Shown piece by piece: positions 30,909-41,258 of a stretch of DNA of 64,000 nucleotides. How positions within the stretch are numbered: position 1 is the first letter of the stretch; each line of letters opens with the position of its first letter. A model generated the notes under the pieces. It worked only from the letters and a program-made list of their open reading frames with translations, was not told the DNA's origin and did not search any database. The stretch covers positions 17,604-81,603 of the forward strand of contig CADCBZ010000004.1 of assembly GCA_902799765.1 (NCBI GenBank), written 5' to 3'. The position numbers were made by a program, and so were the translations under genes. This DNA is from an uncultured Prevotellaceae bacterium (GTDB lineage Bacteria; Bacteroidota; Bacteroidia; Bacteroidales; Bacteroidaceae).

Positions 30909-32890
30909 CAACGACCCATTTAGAAACAACGAAGGATGACCTGCATTACCTGCAACTTCTCTCACAATCCTTCCCTACCATTGCCGATGCCTCCACCGAG
31001 ATTATCAATCTAGAGGCCATCATGGCTTTGCCAAAAGGAACTGAACATTTCCTGGCTGATCTCCATGGTGAGAGCGGTGCCTTTCAACATGTCTTGAAAA
31101 ATGCATCTGGAAATATCAAACGAAAAGTAAATGAACTTTTCGGTAACAATATTCGTGAGTCGGAAAAGAAGGAACTCTGCACGCTCATCTACTATCCTGA
31201 ACAGAAACTTGAGCTCATTAAGACACGTGAGCAGGATATTGATGATTGGTATCGTATCACCATTCATCAGTTGGTAAAGGTTTGCCGCGATGTCTCGTCA
31301 AAATACACGCGCTCAAAAGTTCGCAAGTCATTGCCAGAGGATTTCTCATATATCATTGAAGAGTTGCTTCACGAAAGTCTGTCGGACAATGATAAGGCTG
31401 CTTATGTCAGTGTTATTGTCAACACCATTATTTCCACAGGGCGTGCAGATGACTTCATTGTGGCTATCTGCAATGTCATCCAGCGTCTTGCCATTGACCA
31501 GCTTCATATCCTCGGCGACATCTACGACCGTGGTCCTGGAGCTCATATCATCATGGATACATTACGCCAATATCACTCTTGGGACATCCAATGGGGCAAT
31601 CATGATATTCTCTGGATGGGAGCAGCAGCAGGTAACAATGCTTGTATCTGTAACGTGTTACGCCTCTGTCTCCGCTATGCCAATCTGACGACCATAGAGG
31701 AATATGGCATCAACCTTGTGCCTTTAGCTACATTTGCACTCGACGCCTACCGAGATGATCCCTGTGAGGAGTTTATACCGAAAGTTCTTCCTGGAAATGA
31801 GATAGATGAGAAAACCCGTCTATTGACAGCCAAGATGCACAAGGCAATAGCTGTGATCCAGTTCAAGGAAGAAGCTGCTATTTATAACCGTCGTCCTGAG
31901 TGGCAGATGCAGGATCGTAATCTGTTTGAGCAGATTGATTACGCAAGAGGCGTCTGCCGTCTTGACGGAAAGGAATATGAAATGCGTAGTTGTCATTTCC
32001 CCACCATTGATCCCGCCCACCCCAATGCACTGACTGCAGAGGAAGCTGACTTGATGGATAAGCTCCACCATTCGTTCCGTATCTGTGAGAAGCTGAAGAA
32101 ACATATCCGCACATTACTCTCCCATGGTTGTATGTACACTATCAGCAACTCCAACCTACTCTTCCATGCCAGTTGTCCATTGAATGACGATGGTTCACTA
32201 AAAGAAGTTGAGGTATATCCTGGTGTCAGTTACAGTGGCAAAGATCTGATGCATAATATCGGCATGATCATCCGTGCCGCCTTTGAAGGCCCCTCTGATG
32301 ATTATCCACTTGACTATGCCCGCGACTATTTCCTCTATCTCTGGTGCGGCAAGAACTCGCCATTGTTCGACAAATCGAAAATGGCTACCTTTGAACGCTA
32401 TTTCCTTAAAGACAAGGATACCTATAAAGAAGAGAAAGGTAATTACTTCAAACTACGAGATTCTGAGGCTGTCTGCGACCAGATTCTGGATGCATTTGAG
32501 GTACAAGGCCGTAATCGTCATATTATCAACGGTCATGTGCCCGTCCATGCCTCAAAGGGCGAGAATCCCATCAAGGCAGGAGGAAAATTGATGGTGATTG
32601 ACGGCGGATTCTCTGAGGCTTATCATCATGAGACGGGTATTGCCGGTTACACGCTGGTATATCACTCCCGTGGTTTCCAACTCGTGCAACATGAGCCGTT
32701 TACCTCACAACGAGATGCCATCATGCGTGAGACGGATATTAAATCCACCACACAGATTGTAGAAATGTCAGCCCATCGTATGCTCGTGGCTGACACCGAC
32801 AAAGGTACTGATCTGAAGCGACAGGTGGCAGATCTGAAGAAATTACTCTATGCCTACCGGCACGGTATCCTGAAAGAACGTCGTCGATAA
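30905..32890 (+). CDS. fbp: Fructose-1,6-bisphosphatase, class III
   Basis: This 661-residue enzyme dephosphorylates fructose-1,6-bisphosphate in gluconeogenesis. It is of the large Firmicutes/Bacteroidota class III type, unrelated to E. coli Fbp. Metallophosphatase motifs are FLADLHGESGAF near residue 53, LGDIYDRGPG near 205 and WGNHDILWMG near 235, with INGHVPVHASKGENP in the C-terminal half. Length matches the family. It overlaps the glycosyltransferase gene by 4 bp and is followed by a strong terminator. Confidence 0.93.
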   Translation: MTTTHLETTKDDLHYLQLLSQSFPTIADASTEIINLEAIMALPKGTEHFLADLHGESGAFQHVLKNASGNIKRKVNELFGNNIRESEKKELCTLIYYPEQKLELIKTREQDIDDWYRITIHQLVKVCRDVSSKYTRSKVRKSLPEDFSYIIEELLHESLSDNDKAAYVSVIVNTIISTGRADDFIVAICNVIQRLAIDQLHILGDIYDRGPGAHIIMDTLRQYHSWDIQWGNHDILWMGAAAGNNACICNVLRLCLRYANLTTIEEYGINLVPLATFALDAYRDDPCEEFIPKVLPGNEIDEKTRLLTAKMHKAIAVIQFKEEAAIYNRRPEWQMQDRNLFEQIDYARGVCRLDGKEYEMRSCHFPTIDPAHPNALTAEEADLMDKLHHSFRICEKLKKHIRTLLSHGCMYTISNSNLLFHASCPLNDDGSLKEVEVYPGVSYSGKDLMHNIGMIIRAAFEGPSDDYPLDYARDYFLYLWCGKNSPLFDKSKMATFERYFLKDKDTYKEEKGNYFKLRDSEAVCDQILDAFEVQGRNRHIINGHVPVHASKGENPIKAGGKLMVIDGGFSEAYHHETGIAGYTLVYHSRGFQLVQHEPFTSQRDAIMRETDIKSTTQIVEMSAHRMLVADTDKGTDLKRQVADLKKLLYAYRHGILKERRR

Positions 32891-32903
32891 AAAGAAAAAA
32901 TAA

Positions 32904-32940
32904 TAGCTCCCTTGTTTGTTTTGCAAGGGAGCTAATATTT
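32904..32940. terminator. Bidirectional intrinsic terminator after fbp
   Basis: A perfect 11-bp stem, TAGCTCCCTTG (32904-32914) with CAAGGGAGCTA (32924-32934), encloses a 9-nt loop. It is followed by TATTTTAT and preceded by an A-rich run, so it serves both fbp and the convergent metallopeptidase gene. Confidence 0.85.
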
Positions 32941-33815
32941 TATAAGTCATTATAGTTTTGAACACTGAAGGTGGAGGTTCGCATGTCGCCTGTTTCAAAA
33001 CCTCGTTTTAGCCAACGTTTGCGCTGATCAGAGGTACCATGCGTAAAGGATTCTGGTGTAGCACGTCCCTGTGCCTTTTTCTGCAGCCAGTCATCACCGA
33101 TAGCCTTGGCCAGTTCCAAACCTTTCTCAAGATCACCATACTCCATAGAATGATTCATCTGTTCTTCATAATGTGCCCATACACCGGCATAGTAATCAGC
33201 CAATAGCTCCAAACGTACACTGATCTGATTAGCCGACACTTTATCACTCTGGTTCATGGCCTGATGCGCTTTTCCTAACGTACCCGTCAGATTCTCTACG
33301 TGGTGTCCAATCTCATGGGCAATCACATAGGCATAGGCAAAGGTGTTACCCTCCACGCCCAACTGACGCTTCATCTGGGTAAAGAACGACAGGTCAATAT
33401 ATAGTTTCTGATCGCCCGAGCAGTAGAAAGGACCTACTGCTGCCGTAGCAGAACCACAGGCTGAGTTCACCTGATTAGAGAACAACACAAGTGTAGGCGG
33501 AGTATAGGTACCGCCCATCTGTTCAAAGACAGGAGTCCACACGTCCTCAGTTGAAGCAAGGATCTTCTTACAATCAGAGGCTAAGGCCTGTTCCTCCTCA
33601 GTGAAATTCTCCTCACCGATTGTCTCTGTCTGGCCGTTCATCATCTGCTCTTGAGCAGCCTGTAAGCCAGCCGAAAGAGGATCACCTCCACTCATCCATG
33701 CAAATAATGCAGCAATGACTATGGCTCCGATACCGCCAATACCTGCTTTTGCACCACCGCTCATACCGCGACGATCTTCCACGTTTGAGCTTTCTCTTCT
33801 TCCATCTAATCTCAT
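32940..33815 (-). CDS. YpfJ-type neutral zinc metallopeptidase
   Basis: This 291-residue protein has an Arg-rich N-terminus, a single membrane helix (about 27-41) and a large domain with the zinc motif HEIGHH (H167, E168, H171). ELLADYYAGVWAHYE follows, carrying the likely third ligand. It matches the YpfJ (KPN_02809) family. The topology suggests anchoring in the inner membrane with the peptidase outside. Substrates are unknown. The M15-like gene lies upstream on the same strand after a 32-nt gap. Confidence 0.87.
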   Translation of the reverse strand: MRLDGRRESSNVEDRRGMSGGAKAGIGGIGAIVIAALFAWMSGGDPLSAGLQAAQEQMMNGQTETIGEENFTEEEQALASDCKKILASTEDVWTPVFEQMGGTYTPPTLVLFSNQVNSACGSATAAVGPFYCSGDQKLYIDLSFFTQMKRQLGVEGNTFAYAYVIAHEIGHHVENLTGTLGKAHQAMNQSDKVSANQISVRLELLADYYAGVWAHYEEQMNHSMEYGDLEKGLELAKAIGDDWLQKKAQGRATPESFTHGTSDQRKRWLKRGFETGDMRTSTFSVQNYNDL

Positions 33816-33847
33816 AATACTATGGTTTTAAGTTATTAATATATCAT

Positions 33848-34579
33848 TCATCTCACTGTCATGTGAAAACAGCCTTGCTTAACCTCATACTTGATATAGC
33901 AACGCTGCTGGAAACGCATATCACGAAGCACCTCAGAGAGAACCCATTTAAGCGTATCGTTCCGAACTTGCCGGCGTGCAGGACCATCTGGATTCTCAAC
34001 CGTCTTATAACGATTGTAACAGATATCAAAGGTTGTACCATAGAGATGGCATGAGTTCTCTGTGGCGTTCACATTACGTCCACGCAGTTTACTGACATCT
34101 TCCTGTGAACGTAACACACTAGTAACTATCAGTTTATGGAAAGGAACACCCTTAACGTACAGGCTATCAAAGAAAGCCTGTCCGATATCCTGAAGAAGTA
34201 CGGCAGCACGTGGCACAAGATATGGGATACTGGAAGACAACGGATCTACATGATAATAAGGGTTGGAACCAATATATACCAATTCCTTCTTACGTGCTTC
34301 TGCATCCTCACGGTTCTTAACAGGAGGTACACCCCACTGCTGGGCAGCCACCAACTGAACCGCATTCGTATCAGGGAAGGCCTCCTTATAGCTTGGTACG
34401 GACAGGATACGATGATTCTTTGCGGGGCTAGCAAGACTTCCAGAACTAGAAAGGTCTGGAAGGGTGGCAATGTTAGATATGCCAGCAGTCGCCACTTCAG
34501 GGAACATCCATCGTACAACGGCCAGTATTGCTACCGTAACAAAGAAACCTTGCAAATATGTTTTTTTTGTCAATCTCAT
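33848..34579 (-). CDS. Membrane-anchored M15-like peptidase (DUF5715 type)
   Basis: The 243-residue protein starts MRLTKKTYLQGFF with an N-terminal signal or anchor helix (about 7-26). Its C-terminal half has SCHLYGTTFDI, resembling the SxHxxGxxxD zinc motif of VanY/M15 carboxypeptidases, and ends with CFHMTVR, a possible third ligand. This matches what I recall of DUF5715, a peptidoglycan-peptidase-like family. The open frame reaches 34636, but the -7 element at 34601-34608 lies inside that extension, so the start at 34579 is preferred. A periplasmic cell-wall role is inferred. Confidence 0.75.
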   Translation of the reverse strand: MRLTKKTYLQGFFVTVAILAVVRWMFPEVATAGISNIATLPDLSSSGSLASPAKNHRILSVPSYKEAFPDTNAVQLVAAQQWGVPPVKNREDAEARKKELVYIGSNPYYHVDPLSSSIPYLVPRAAVLLQDIGQAFFDSLYVKGVPFHKLIVTSVLRSQEDVSKLRGRNVNATENSCHLYGTTFDICYNRYKTVENPDGPARRQVRNDTLKWVLSEVLRDMRFQQRCYIKYEVKQGCFHMTVR

Positions 34580-34600
34580 AAGAAAATTCTGTTTCGGGGA

Positions 34601-34608
34601 CAAAGTTA
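34601..34608 (-). promoter_or_regulatory. -7 promoter element of the M15-like gene
   Basis: The minus strand reads TAACTTTG, matching TAnnTTTG, 22 nt before the ATG at 34579. It forms one arm of the palindrome shared with the phoH promoter (34622-34629). Confidence 0.6.
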
Positions 34609-34621
34609 CAAAAAAAAAATG

Positions 34622-34629
34622 TAACTTTG
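34622..34629 (+). promoter_or_regulatory. -7 promoter element of the phoH-purC-ubiE operon
   Basis: TAACTTTG followed by CA matches TAnnTTTG and is the plus arm of the inverted repeat CAAAGTTACA (34601-34610) and TGTAACTTTG (34620-34629). The TTG start of phoH is at 34657. Confidence 0.65.
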
Positions 34630-34656
34630 CACGCAAATTAGTAATTTGTCGATAAA

Positions 34657-35604
34657 TTGATAGAGAAACATCTTGTTTTAGAGGATATTGACCCTGTAGT
34701 CTTCTATGGAGTGGGTAATGGTCATCTACAAATGATCAGATCGCTCTACCCTAAGTTGCGTATAGTAGCTCGTGATAATGTCATCCGTGTGCTTGGCGAT
34801 GAAGAGCAAATGGCATCCTTCGAAGAAAATGTTGAGAAACTACGTCGTCATGTACTTCGCTTCAACGCTTTGAAAGAAGAAGATATCCTCGATATCATCA
34901 AAGGTAAGCGTACCAAAGATGAGGTGCCAGAAGGGGTGATTTGCTATTCGATGTCTGGTCGTCCTATCAAGGCTAGAACGGAGAATCAGCAACGCCTTAT
35001 AGATGCATACGAGAAGAATGACATGGTGTTTGCCGTAGGACCTGCGGGTACGGGAAAGACCTATCTATCCATAGCTCTGGCTGTAAAAGCATTGAAAGAG
35101 AAGACTGCTAAGAAGATCATATTATCCCGTCCTGCAGTTGAAGCCGGTGAGAAATTGGGATTCCTGCCTGGTGACATGAAAGATAAGATAGATCCATATC
35201 TTCAGCCGCTCTATGATGCACTAGAGGATATGTTGCCTCAGGTAAAACTACAGGATTTGATGGAGAAGCATGTGATTCAGATTGCTCCCCTGGCATTCAT
35301 GAGAGGACGTACCTTGAGTGACGCAGTTGTCATTCTTGATGAGGCACAGAACACGACCCCTGCACAGATACGGATGTTCTTGACACGTATGGGGTGGAAC
35401 ACAAAAATGATTATCACGGGTGACATGACACAGATTGACCTGCCTCATTCACAGAAAAGCGGTTTGATTGAAGCCCTGCATATATTAAATAAGGTGGAAG
35501 GCATCGGTGTTGTGAATCTGGACCGCAGTGACATTGTTCGCCATAAGTTGGTAACACGTATTGTCAATGCCTATGAGGAATATGACAAGGAAAAGGAAAG
35601 GTAA
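34657..35604 (+). CDS. PhoH-family ATPase
   Basis: This 315-residue PhoH-like NTPase has the Walker A motif VGPAGTGKTYLS near residue 125 and Walker B VVILDEAQNTTPAQ near 220, with GDMTQIDLP after it. Family members are linked to RNA metabolism and ribosome maturation, often with YbeY. The start is a TTG (34657-34659) giving MIEKHLVLEDID, placed about 28 nt after a -7 element. No earlier start is possible without crossing the promoter. It heads a probable operon continuing with purC after 22 nt. Confidence 0.88.
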   Translation: MIEKHLVLEDIDPVVFYGVGNGHLQMIRSLYPKLRIVARDNVIRVLGDEEQMASFEENVEKLRRHVLRFNALKEEDILDIIKGKRTKDEVPEGVICYSMSGRPIKARTENQQRLIDAYEKNDMVFAVGPAGTGKTYLSIALAVKALKEKTAKKIILSRPAVEAGEKLGFLPGDMKDKIDPYLQPLYDALEDMLPQVKLQDLMEKHVIQIAPLAFMRGRTLSDAVVILDEAQNTTPAQIRMFLTRMGWNTKMIITGDMTQIDLPHSQKSGLIEALHILNKVEGIGVVNLDRSDIVRHKLVTRIVNAYEEYDKEKER

Positions 35605-35626
35605 GAAAATTAAATAGATCAAACAA

Positions 35627-36586
35627 ATGAAAGCATTAACAGGAACGGACTTTAAGTTCGAAGGACAAAAGAGTGTTTATCACGGAAAGGTACGTGATGT
35701 GTACAACATTAACGATGACATGATGGTGATGGTTGCTACCGACCGTATCTCTGCATTTGACGTCGTATTGCCAAAGGGAATTCCCTTCAAAGGACAGGTA
35801 CTGAATCAGATTGCAGCCAAGTTCCTTGATGCAACGACTGACATCTGTCCTAACTGGAAACTGGCAACTCCCGACCCTATGGTGACCGTCGGACTAAAGT
35901 GCGAAGGATTCCGTGTAGAGATGATCATCCGATCTATCTTAACAGGTTCTGCATGGCGTGAATATAAAAACGGTTGCCGTGAGCTCTGCGGCGTCAAACT
36001 TCCTGACGGCATGAAGGAAAACGAACGTTTCCCAGAGCCGATCATCACGCCAACGACAAAGGCTGATGAAGGTCACGACATGAACATCTCTAAAGAGGAA
36101 ATCATTGCCCAAGGCATCGTGTCTGCAGAAGATTATGCTATCATGGAGGATTATACCCGCAAGATCTTTGCCCGTGGACAGGAGATTGCCGCTAAGCGAG
36201 GCCTGATCCTTGTAGATACAAAATACGAATTCGGCAAACGGGATGGTAAGGTATATCTGATTGACGAAATCCACACACCTGACTCCAGCCGCTATTTCTA
36301 TGCTGATGGCTATGAAGAGAAGCTTGCAAAGGGAGAGCCTCAGCGCCAGCTTTCAAAGGAGTTCGTACGCCAATGGCTTATTGAACACAACTTCATGAAC
36401 GAACCAGGACAGGTGATGCCTGAGATCACTGATGAATATGCAGACAGCGTATCAGAGCGTTATATCGAACTGTATGAGCATATCGTCGGTGAGAAATTCG
36501 AGCGTGAGACCAATAATGAGGATATTGCTGCTCGCATTGAAAAGAATGTTACTGAATGGCTGAAAGTTTACAAGAGTAAAGCATAA
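35627..36586 (+). CDS. purC: Phosphoribosylaminoimidazole-succinocarboxamide synthase
   Basis: This 319-residue enzyme joins aspartate to CAIR in purine synthesis (SAICAR synthase). The N-terminal [24 protein letters not shown] and [10 protein letters not shown] segments are diagnostic, as is [20 protein letters not shown]. It is the longer SAICAR synthase form. It lies 22 nt after phoH and 12 nt before ubiE in the same direction. Confidence 0.94.
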   Translation: MKALTGTDFKFEGQKSVYHGKVRDVYNINDDMMVMVATDRISAFDVVLPKGIPFKGQVLNQIAAKFLDATTDICPNWKLATPDPMVTVGLKCEGFRVEMIIRSILTGSAWREYKNGCRELCGVKLPDGMKENERFPEPIITPTTKADEGHDMNISKEEIIAQGIVSAEDYAIMEDYTRKIFARGQEIAAKRGLILVDTKYEFGKRDGKVYLIDEIHTPDSSRYFYADGYEEKLAKGEPQRQLSKEFVRQWLIEHNFMNEPGQVMPEITDEYADSVSERYIELYEHIVGEKFERETNNEDIAARIEKNVTEWLKVYKSKA

Positions 36587-36598
36587 GTCTCAGGTTGT

Positions 36599-37336
36599 AT
36601 GGGCTACGAACAGGAAAAGATCAATCCCTACGAGAAGGGGGTGGAAAAGACGCAGCAGGTGGAGAAGATGTTCGACAACATCGCTCCTACCTATGACAAG
36701 CTGAACCACCGACTCTCGTGGGATATTGACAGGGGATGGCGTAAAAAAGCCATTCTCCAACTGAAACCCTATCAGCCCCAAACCCTACTCGACATCGCTA
36801 CAGGCACTGGCGATTTCGCTATTCTCGCTGCTGAGATGTTGCATCCTACCAGACTGGTTGGTGCAGATATCAGCGAAGGAATGATGGAAATCGGACGGCA
36901 GAAAGTGAAGACTAAAGGCTTCGATGCTGTCATCTCGTTTGAAAAGGAGGATTGTACGGCTCTCTCCTATTCCGATGGTACATTTGACGCTGTGACAGCA
37001 GCCTTTGGCATCAGAAACTTTGCCGATCTGGACAAAGGACTCTCAGAAATGTGCCGTGTACTGAAACCTGGAGGGCACCTTAGTATTGTAGAACTCACAA
37101 CGCCCGTCAGTTTCCCTATGCGACAGCTCTTTCATATCTACAGTCATACCATTTTGCCTATCTATGGCCGGCTTATATCAAAAGATACCAGCGCCTATAG
37201 TTATCTGACCAAAACCATTGAGGCTTTTCCGCAGGGAGAGCGGATGGTGGATATCCTCTGTAAAGCAGGCTTTAAGGAAGCCTCTTTTAAGCGACTGACA
37301 TTTGGCATCTGCACCATGTATTTTGCAACTAAATAA
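36599..37336 (+). CDS. ubiE: Demethylmenaquinone methyltransferase
   Basis: This 245-residue SAM-dependent methyltransferase makes menaquinone from demethylmenaquinone, the last step of quinone synthesis. (menG is an equivalent symbol.) The family signature [19 protein letters not shown] is at the N-terminus. The SAM-binding [12 protein letters not shown] lies near residue 65, with [14 protein letters not shown] and RVLKPGG following. The ATG lies 12 nt after purC, and aroE follows 9 nt later. Confidence 0.93.
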   Translation: MGYEQEKINPYEKGVEKTQQVEKMFDNIAPTYDKLNHRLSWDIDRGWRKKAILQLKPYQPQTLLDIATGTGDFAILAAEMLHPTRLVGADISEGMMEIGRQKVKTKGFDAVISFEKEDCTALSYSDGTFDAVTAAFGIRNFADLDKGLSEMCRVLKPGGHLSIVELTTPVSFPMRQLFHIYSHTILPIYGRLISKDTSAYSYLTKTIEAFPQGERMVDILCKAGFKEASFKRLTFGICTMYFATK

Positions 37337-37345
37337 TCATAGACA

Positions 37346-38095
37346 ATGGACAAGTACGGATTAATTGGCTATCCTTTGGGACACTCATTCTCCATCAGTT
37401 ACTTCAACCAGAAGTTTGCCGATGAGGGCATCAATGCGAAGTATGAGAATTTTGAACTTCCAAGTATTGATATGCTCACAGAAGTACTGGATAAGAATCC
37501 TGAATTGAAGGGACTTAATGTGACGATTCCCTATAAAGAGAAAGTGATTCCATTCCTTGATGCTATTTCACCTGAGGCAAGAGCCATCGGTGCAGTCAAT
37601 GTCATCAAAGTGACCCATGAAAAAGGGAATACACGTCTAAAAGGGTATAATAGCGATGTGATCGGCTTCACCAAGAGCATTGAGCCCATGCTGGACAAGA
37701 AATGGCACAAGAAAGCACTGATCCTTGGTACTGGTGGTGCATCAAAAGCCATCAACTTTGGATTGAAGTCCTTAGGTATAGAACCAGTCTTTGTAAGTCG
37801 TTATGAGCGCCCCGATACCATTCAGTACAATAAGATCACGCCTGAGGTGGTGAAAGAATATAATGTGATTGTAAACTGCACACCTGTCGGTATGTATCCA
37901 CATACAGAAGAATGTCCTCCCCTTCCATATGAGGCGATGGACAACCATACCATTCTCTATGATCTGATCTATAATCCTGACCAGACGCTCTTTATGCGCA
38001 AAGGTGCTCAATATGGAGCAGACGTCAAGAATGGATTAGAGATGCTTCTGCTTCAGGCATTTGCAAGTTGGGAGTTTTGGAATGATAACAAATAG
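37346..38095 (+). CDS. aroE: Shikimate dehydrogenase
   Basis: This 249-residue NADPH enzyme reduces 3-dehydroshikimate. The N-terminal GYPLGHSFSISYFN and NVTIPYKEKV (catalytic lysine near 65) and the Rossmann loop LGTGGASKAI are intact. LIYNPDQTLF and KNGLEMLLLQA close the C-terminus. It sits in a cluster of unrelated housekeeping genes, with purM starting 25 nt later. Confidence 0.93.
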   Translation: MDKYGLIGYPLGHSFSISYFNQKFADEGINAKYENFELPSIDMLTEVLDKNPELKGLNVTIPYKEKVIPFLDAISPEARAIGAVNVIKVTHEKGNTRLKGYNSDVIGFTKSIEPMLDKKWHKKALILGTGGASKAINFGLKSLGIEPVFVSRYERPDTIQYNKITPEVVKEYNVIVNCTPVGMYPHTEECPPLPYEAMDNHTILYDLIYNPDQTLFMRKGAQYGADVKNGLEMLLLQAFASWEFWNDNK

Positions 38096-38120
38096 AACAT
38101 TATAAAGAACATACACTAAG

Positions 38121-39287
38121 ATGAGCGACAACAGATACATGATGCGTGGTGTAAGTGCAGCCAAAGAGGATGTACACAATGCCATTAAGAATATTGACAA
38201 GGGAATCTTCCCACAGGCATTCTGTAAGATTATACCTGATATATTGGGAGGTGATCCTGAGTATTGTAATATCATGCATGCAGATGGAGCAGGCACAAAG
38301 TCATCACTGGCCTATATGTACTGGAAAGAGACAGGTGACCTTTCTGTCTGGAAAGGTATTGCCCAAGATGCCATTGTCATGAATACCGATGATTTACTTT
38401 GTGTAGGTGCTGTTGATAACATTCTTGTTTCCAGCACCATCGGACGTAACAAGATGCTTGTTCCTGGTGAGGTCATCTCGGCCATCATTAATGGGACAGA
38501 TGAGCTCCTGGCTGAGTTACGTGAAATGGGCATTGGTATTTATCCCACAGGTGGCGAGACCGCCGATGTAGGTGATCTGGTACGTACGATCATTGTGGAC
38601 TCTACTGTCACCTGCCGCATGAAACGCTCTGATGTCATCAACAATGCGAACATCCGTCCTGGCGACGTGATTGTTGGCCTTTCCTCTACAGGCCAGGCTA
38701 CTTACGAAAAACGTTACAACGGTGGTATGGGTAGTAATGGCCTCACTTCTGCCCGTCATGATGTATTTGCAAAATATCTCGCAGAGAAATATCCTGAGAG
38801 TTTCGATCACGCAGTACCTAACGAACTGGTTTATAGTGGTAAGTACAGGTTGACAGATGCCGTAGAGGACTCACCTGTAGATGCAGGACAGCTCGTACTC
38901 TCTCCCACTCGTACCTATGCCCCTGTGATCAAGAATTTGCTCGACGAGTTGCGTCCTGAGATTCACGGAATGGTACATTGCACTGGTGGTGCCCAAACGA
39001 AGGTGCTTCACTTTGTCAATGACAATTGCAAAGTCATTAAAGATAACATGTTCCCTGTTCCCCCACTCTTCAAGGCTATCCATGAGTGCTCAGGTACTGA
39101 TTGGAAGGAGATGTATCAGGTGTTCAACATGGGTCATCGTATGGAGATCTATGTACGTCCTGAGGTAGCAGAGAAAGTGATAGAGATATCTAATCGTTTC
39201 AATATCGATGCCCAGATCGTCGGTCATATTGAAGAAGGTCAGAAGAGTCTGACCATCAAATCAGAATTTGGAGAATTTACATATTAA
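38121..39287 (+). CDS. purM: Phosphoribosylformylglycinamidine cyclo-ligase (AIR synthase), long form
   Basis: This 388-residue PurM-superfamily enzyme closes the imidazole ring in purine synthesis. Visible features are HADGAGTKSSLAYM, DDLLCVGAVDNILV, PTGGETADVGDL, and in the C-terminal half CTGGAQTKVLHF and QVFNMGHRMEIYV. It is longer than E. coli PurM (about 345), as is typical in Bacteroidota. Its stop overlaps the prfA start by one base. Two purine genes (purC, purM) share this operon. Confidence 0.9.
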   Translation: MSDNRYMMRGVSAAKEDVHNAIKNIDKGIFPQAFCKIIPDILGGDPEYCNIMHADGAGTKSSLAYMYWKETGDLSVWKGIAQDAIVMNTDDLLCVGAVDNILVSSTIGRNKMLVPGEVISAIINGTDELLAELREMGIGIYPTGGETADVGDLVRTIIVDSTVTCRMKRSDVINNANIRPGDVIVGLSSTGQATYEKRYNGGMGSNGLTSARHDVFAKYLAEKYPESFDHAVPNELVYSGKYRLTDAVEDSPVDAGQLVLSPTRTYAPVIKNLLDELRPEIHGMVHCTGGAQTKVLHFVNDNCKVIKDNMFPVPPLFKAIHECSGTDWKEMYQVFNMGHRMEIYVRPEVAEKVIEISNRFNIDAQIVGHIEEGQKSLTIKSEFGEFTY

Positions 39288-40396
39288 TGGAGAATAACAG
39301 TATATTACAGAAACTCGACGGACTGGAGGCACGCTTCGAGGAGGTATCGACCCTGATTACCGACCCCAGTGTGATTGCTGATCAGAACCGTTTCGTGAAA
39401 CTCACCAAGGAATATAAGGACCTCGGTGACATTATGGATGCCCGCAAGCGTTATATAGCCTGTCTGAACAGTATCAAGGAGGCAAAGGATATTCTTGCCA
39501 ACGAGACTGATCCAGAGATGAAGGAGATGGCACGCGAGGAACTGGCTACCAACGAGGAACTTCAACCCAGATTGGAAGAAGAGATTAAGATTGCACTCAT
39601 TCCGAAGGATCCTGAGGATGCAAAGAATGTTCAGATGGAGATCCGTGCAGGAACCGGAGGCGACGAAGCCTGCCTATTTGCCGGTGATCTCTTCAAGATG
39701 TATAAGAGCTACTGTGATGCTAAAGGCTGGCAACTCTCGATTACGAGTGTGTCAGAAGGTGCAGTAGGTGGTTATAAGGAAATTGATTTTGCAGTCTCTG
39801 GTGCTGATGTCTATGGAACATTGAAATATGAATCAGGTGTGCATCGTGTACAGCGAGTACCTGCTACAGAAACCCAAGGACGTATGCATACCTCTGCTGC
39901 CACTGTAGCCGTATTGCCTGAGGCCGATAAGTTTGAGGTGCATGTGAATGAAGGTGAGATCAAATGGGATACTTTCCGTTCATCAGGTGCTGGTGGTCAG
40001 AACGTCAATAAGGTTGAATCTGGTGTGCGTCTGCGCTATATGTGGAAGAACCCTAACACAGGTGAGACCGAAGAGATACTCATCGAGTGTACGGAGACGC
40101 GCGACCAGCCAAAGAATAAGGAACGTGCTCTCTCACGTCTCTATACCTTTATATACGATAAAGAGCACCAGAAATATATGGATGATATCGCCTCTCGCCG
40201 TAAAAGTCTCGTCTCCACAGGTGACCGTAGTGCAAAGATCCGCACCTATAACTTCCCGCAGGGACGTGTAACAGACCACAGAATCGGCTATACCACACAC
40301 GATCTACAAGGATTCTTAGGTGGCGATATACAGGCTATGATCGATGCCCTTACGGTGGCAGAGAATGCAGAAAGAATGAAGGAAACGGAATTATAA
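39287..40396 (+). CDS. prfA: Peptide chain release factor 1
   Basis: This 369-residue factor recognises UAA and UAG and triggers peptide release. The recognition motif PAT is in [12 protein letters not shown], and the catalytic GGQ is at 236-238 in [11 protein letters not shown]. Both are characteristic of RF1 (RF2 would have SPF). It overlaps purM by 1 bp and is followed by pyrF. Confidence 0.95.
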   Translation: MENNSILQKLDGLEARFEEVSTLITDPSVIADQNRFVKLTKEYKDLGDIMDARKRYIACLNSIKEAKDILANETDPEMKEMAREELATNEELQPRLEEEIKIALIPKDPEDAKNVQMEIRAGTGGDEACLFAGDLFKMYKSYCDAKGWQLSITSVSEGAVGGYKEIDFAVSGADVYGTLKYESGVHRVQRVPATETQGRMHTSAATVAVLPEADKFEVHVNEGEIKWDTFRSSGAGGQNVNKVESGVRLRYMWKNPNTGETEEILIECTETRDQPKNKERALSRLYTFIYDKEHQKYMDDIASRRKSLVSTGDRSAKIRTYNFPQGRVTDHRIGYTTHDLQGFLGGDIQAMIDALTVAENAERMKETEL

Positions 40397-40406
40397 TTTG
40401 ATGATT

Positions 40407-41258
40407 ATGACAAGACAGGAACTGATTAATCAGATAAAAGAGAAACAGAGTTTTCTCTGTGTGGGTCTCGATACCGATATCGACAAGATTCCTCAATGCA
40501 TTATTGAGGAGGCGAAGAAACACGATGGTGAAGAGTATCTCTTCAGAGCCCTCTGTGAGTTTAATGCATTGATCATCGATGCTACAGCTCCCTATTGTGT
40601 AGCCTATAAGCCAAACCTGGCTTTCTATGAGGCCTATGGTGTAGAGGGGTTGATGGCCTTCGAGGCAACCATCGACTATCTGAAAGAGGAATATCCGAAT
40701 CATTTCATCATAGCAGATGCCAAACGTGGAGATATCGGCAACACCTCGAAGATGTATGCCAAGACTTTCTTTGAGCAGTATGATGTCGATGCCCTGACAG
40801 TAGCACCATATATGGGTGAAGACTCTGTGACCCCATTCTTAGGTTATGATGACAAGTGGGTTATTCTTCTGGCCCTGACTTCAAACAAAGGTTCTCACGA
40901 CTTCCAGTTGACTGAGGATGCTAATGGTGAACGTTTGTTTGAGAAGGTTTTGAAGACCTCTCAGCAATGGGGCAATAAAGATAATATGATGTATGTCGTA
41001 GGTGCGACTCAAGGTAAGATGTTTGAGGATATCCGCAAGGTAGCTCCTGAGCATTTCTTATTGGTTCCTGGTGTCGGTGCTCAAGGTGGTAGCCTGCAAG
41101 AGGTTTGTCAATATGGCATGACTGCAGACTGCGGACTCCTAGTCAACTCCTCTCGTGGTATCATCTATGCCTCGAAGGGTGAGGACTTTGCTGAAGCTGC
41201 AGCGGAGGCAGCTAAGAAGCTCCAACAGGAAATGGCTATCGAACTCCAGAAAAAGTGA
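40407..41258 (+). CDS. pyrF: Orotidine 5'-phosphate decarboxylase (type 2)
   Basis: This enzyme makes UMP from OMP. The product of about 283 residues starts [20 protein letters not shown]. The catalytic lysine network is in [14 protein letters not shown], and VPGVGAQGG lies near the C-terminus. The long-branch subfamily 2 size (about 275-290) fits. The open frame has TTG (40398) and ATG (40401) possibilities too; the ATG at 40407 best fits the family start. Its stop overlaps the GTG start of the HD gene by 4 bp. Confidence 0.92.
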   Translation: MTRQELINQIKEKQSFLCVGLDTDIDKIPQCIIEEAKKHDGEEYLFRALCEFNALIIDATAPYCVAYKPNLAFYEAYGVEGLMAFEATIDYLKEEYPNHFIIADAKRGDIGNTSKMYAKTFFEQYDVDALTVAPYMGEDSVTPFLGYDDKWVILLALTSNKGSHDFQLTEDANGERLFEKVLKTSQQWGNKDNMMYVVGATQGKMFEDIRKVAPEHFLLVPGVGAQGGSLQEVCQYGMTADCGLLVNSSRGIIYASKGEDFAEAAAEAAKKLQQEMAIELQKK

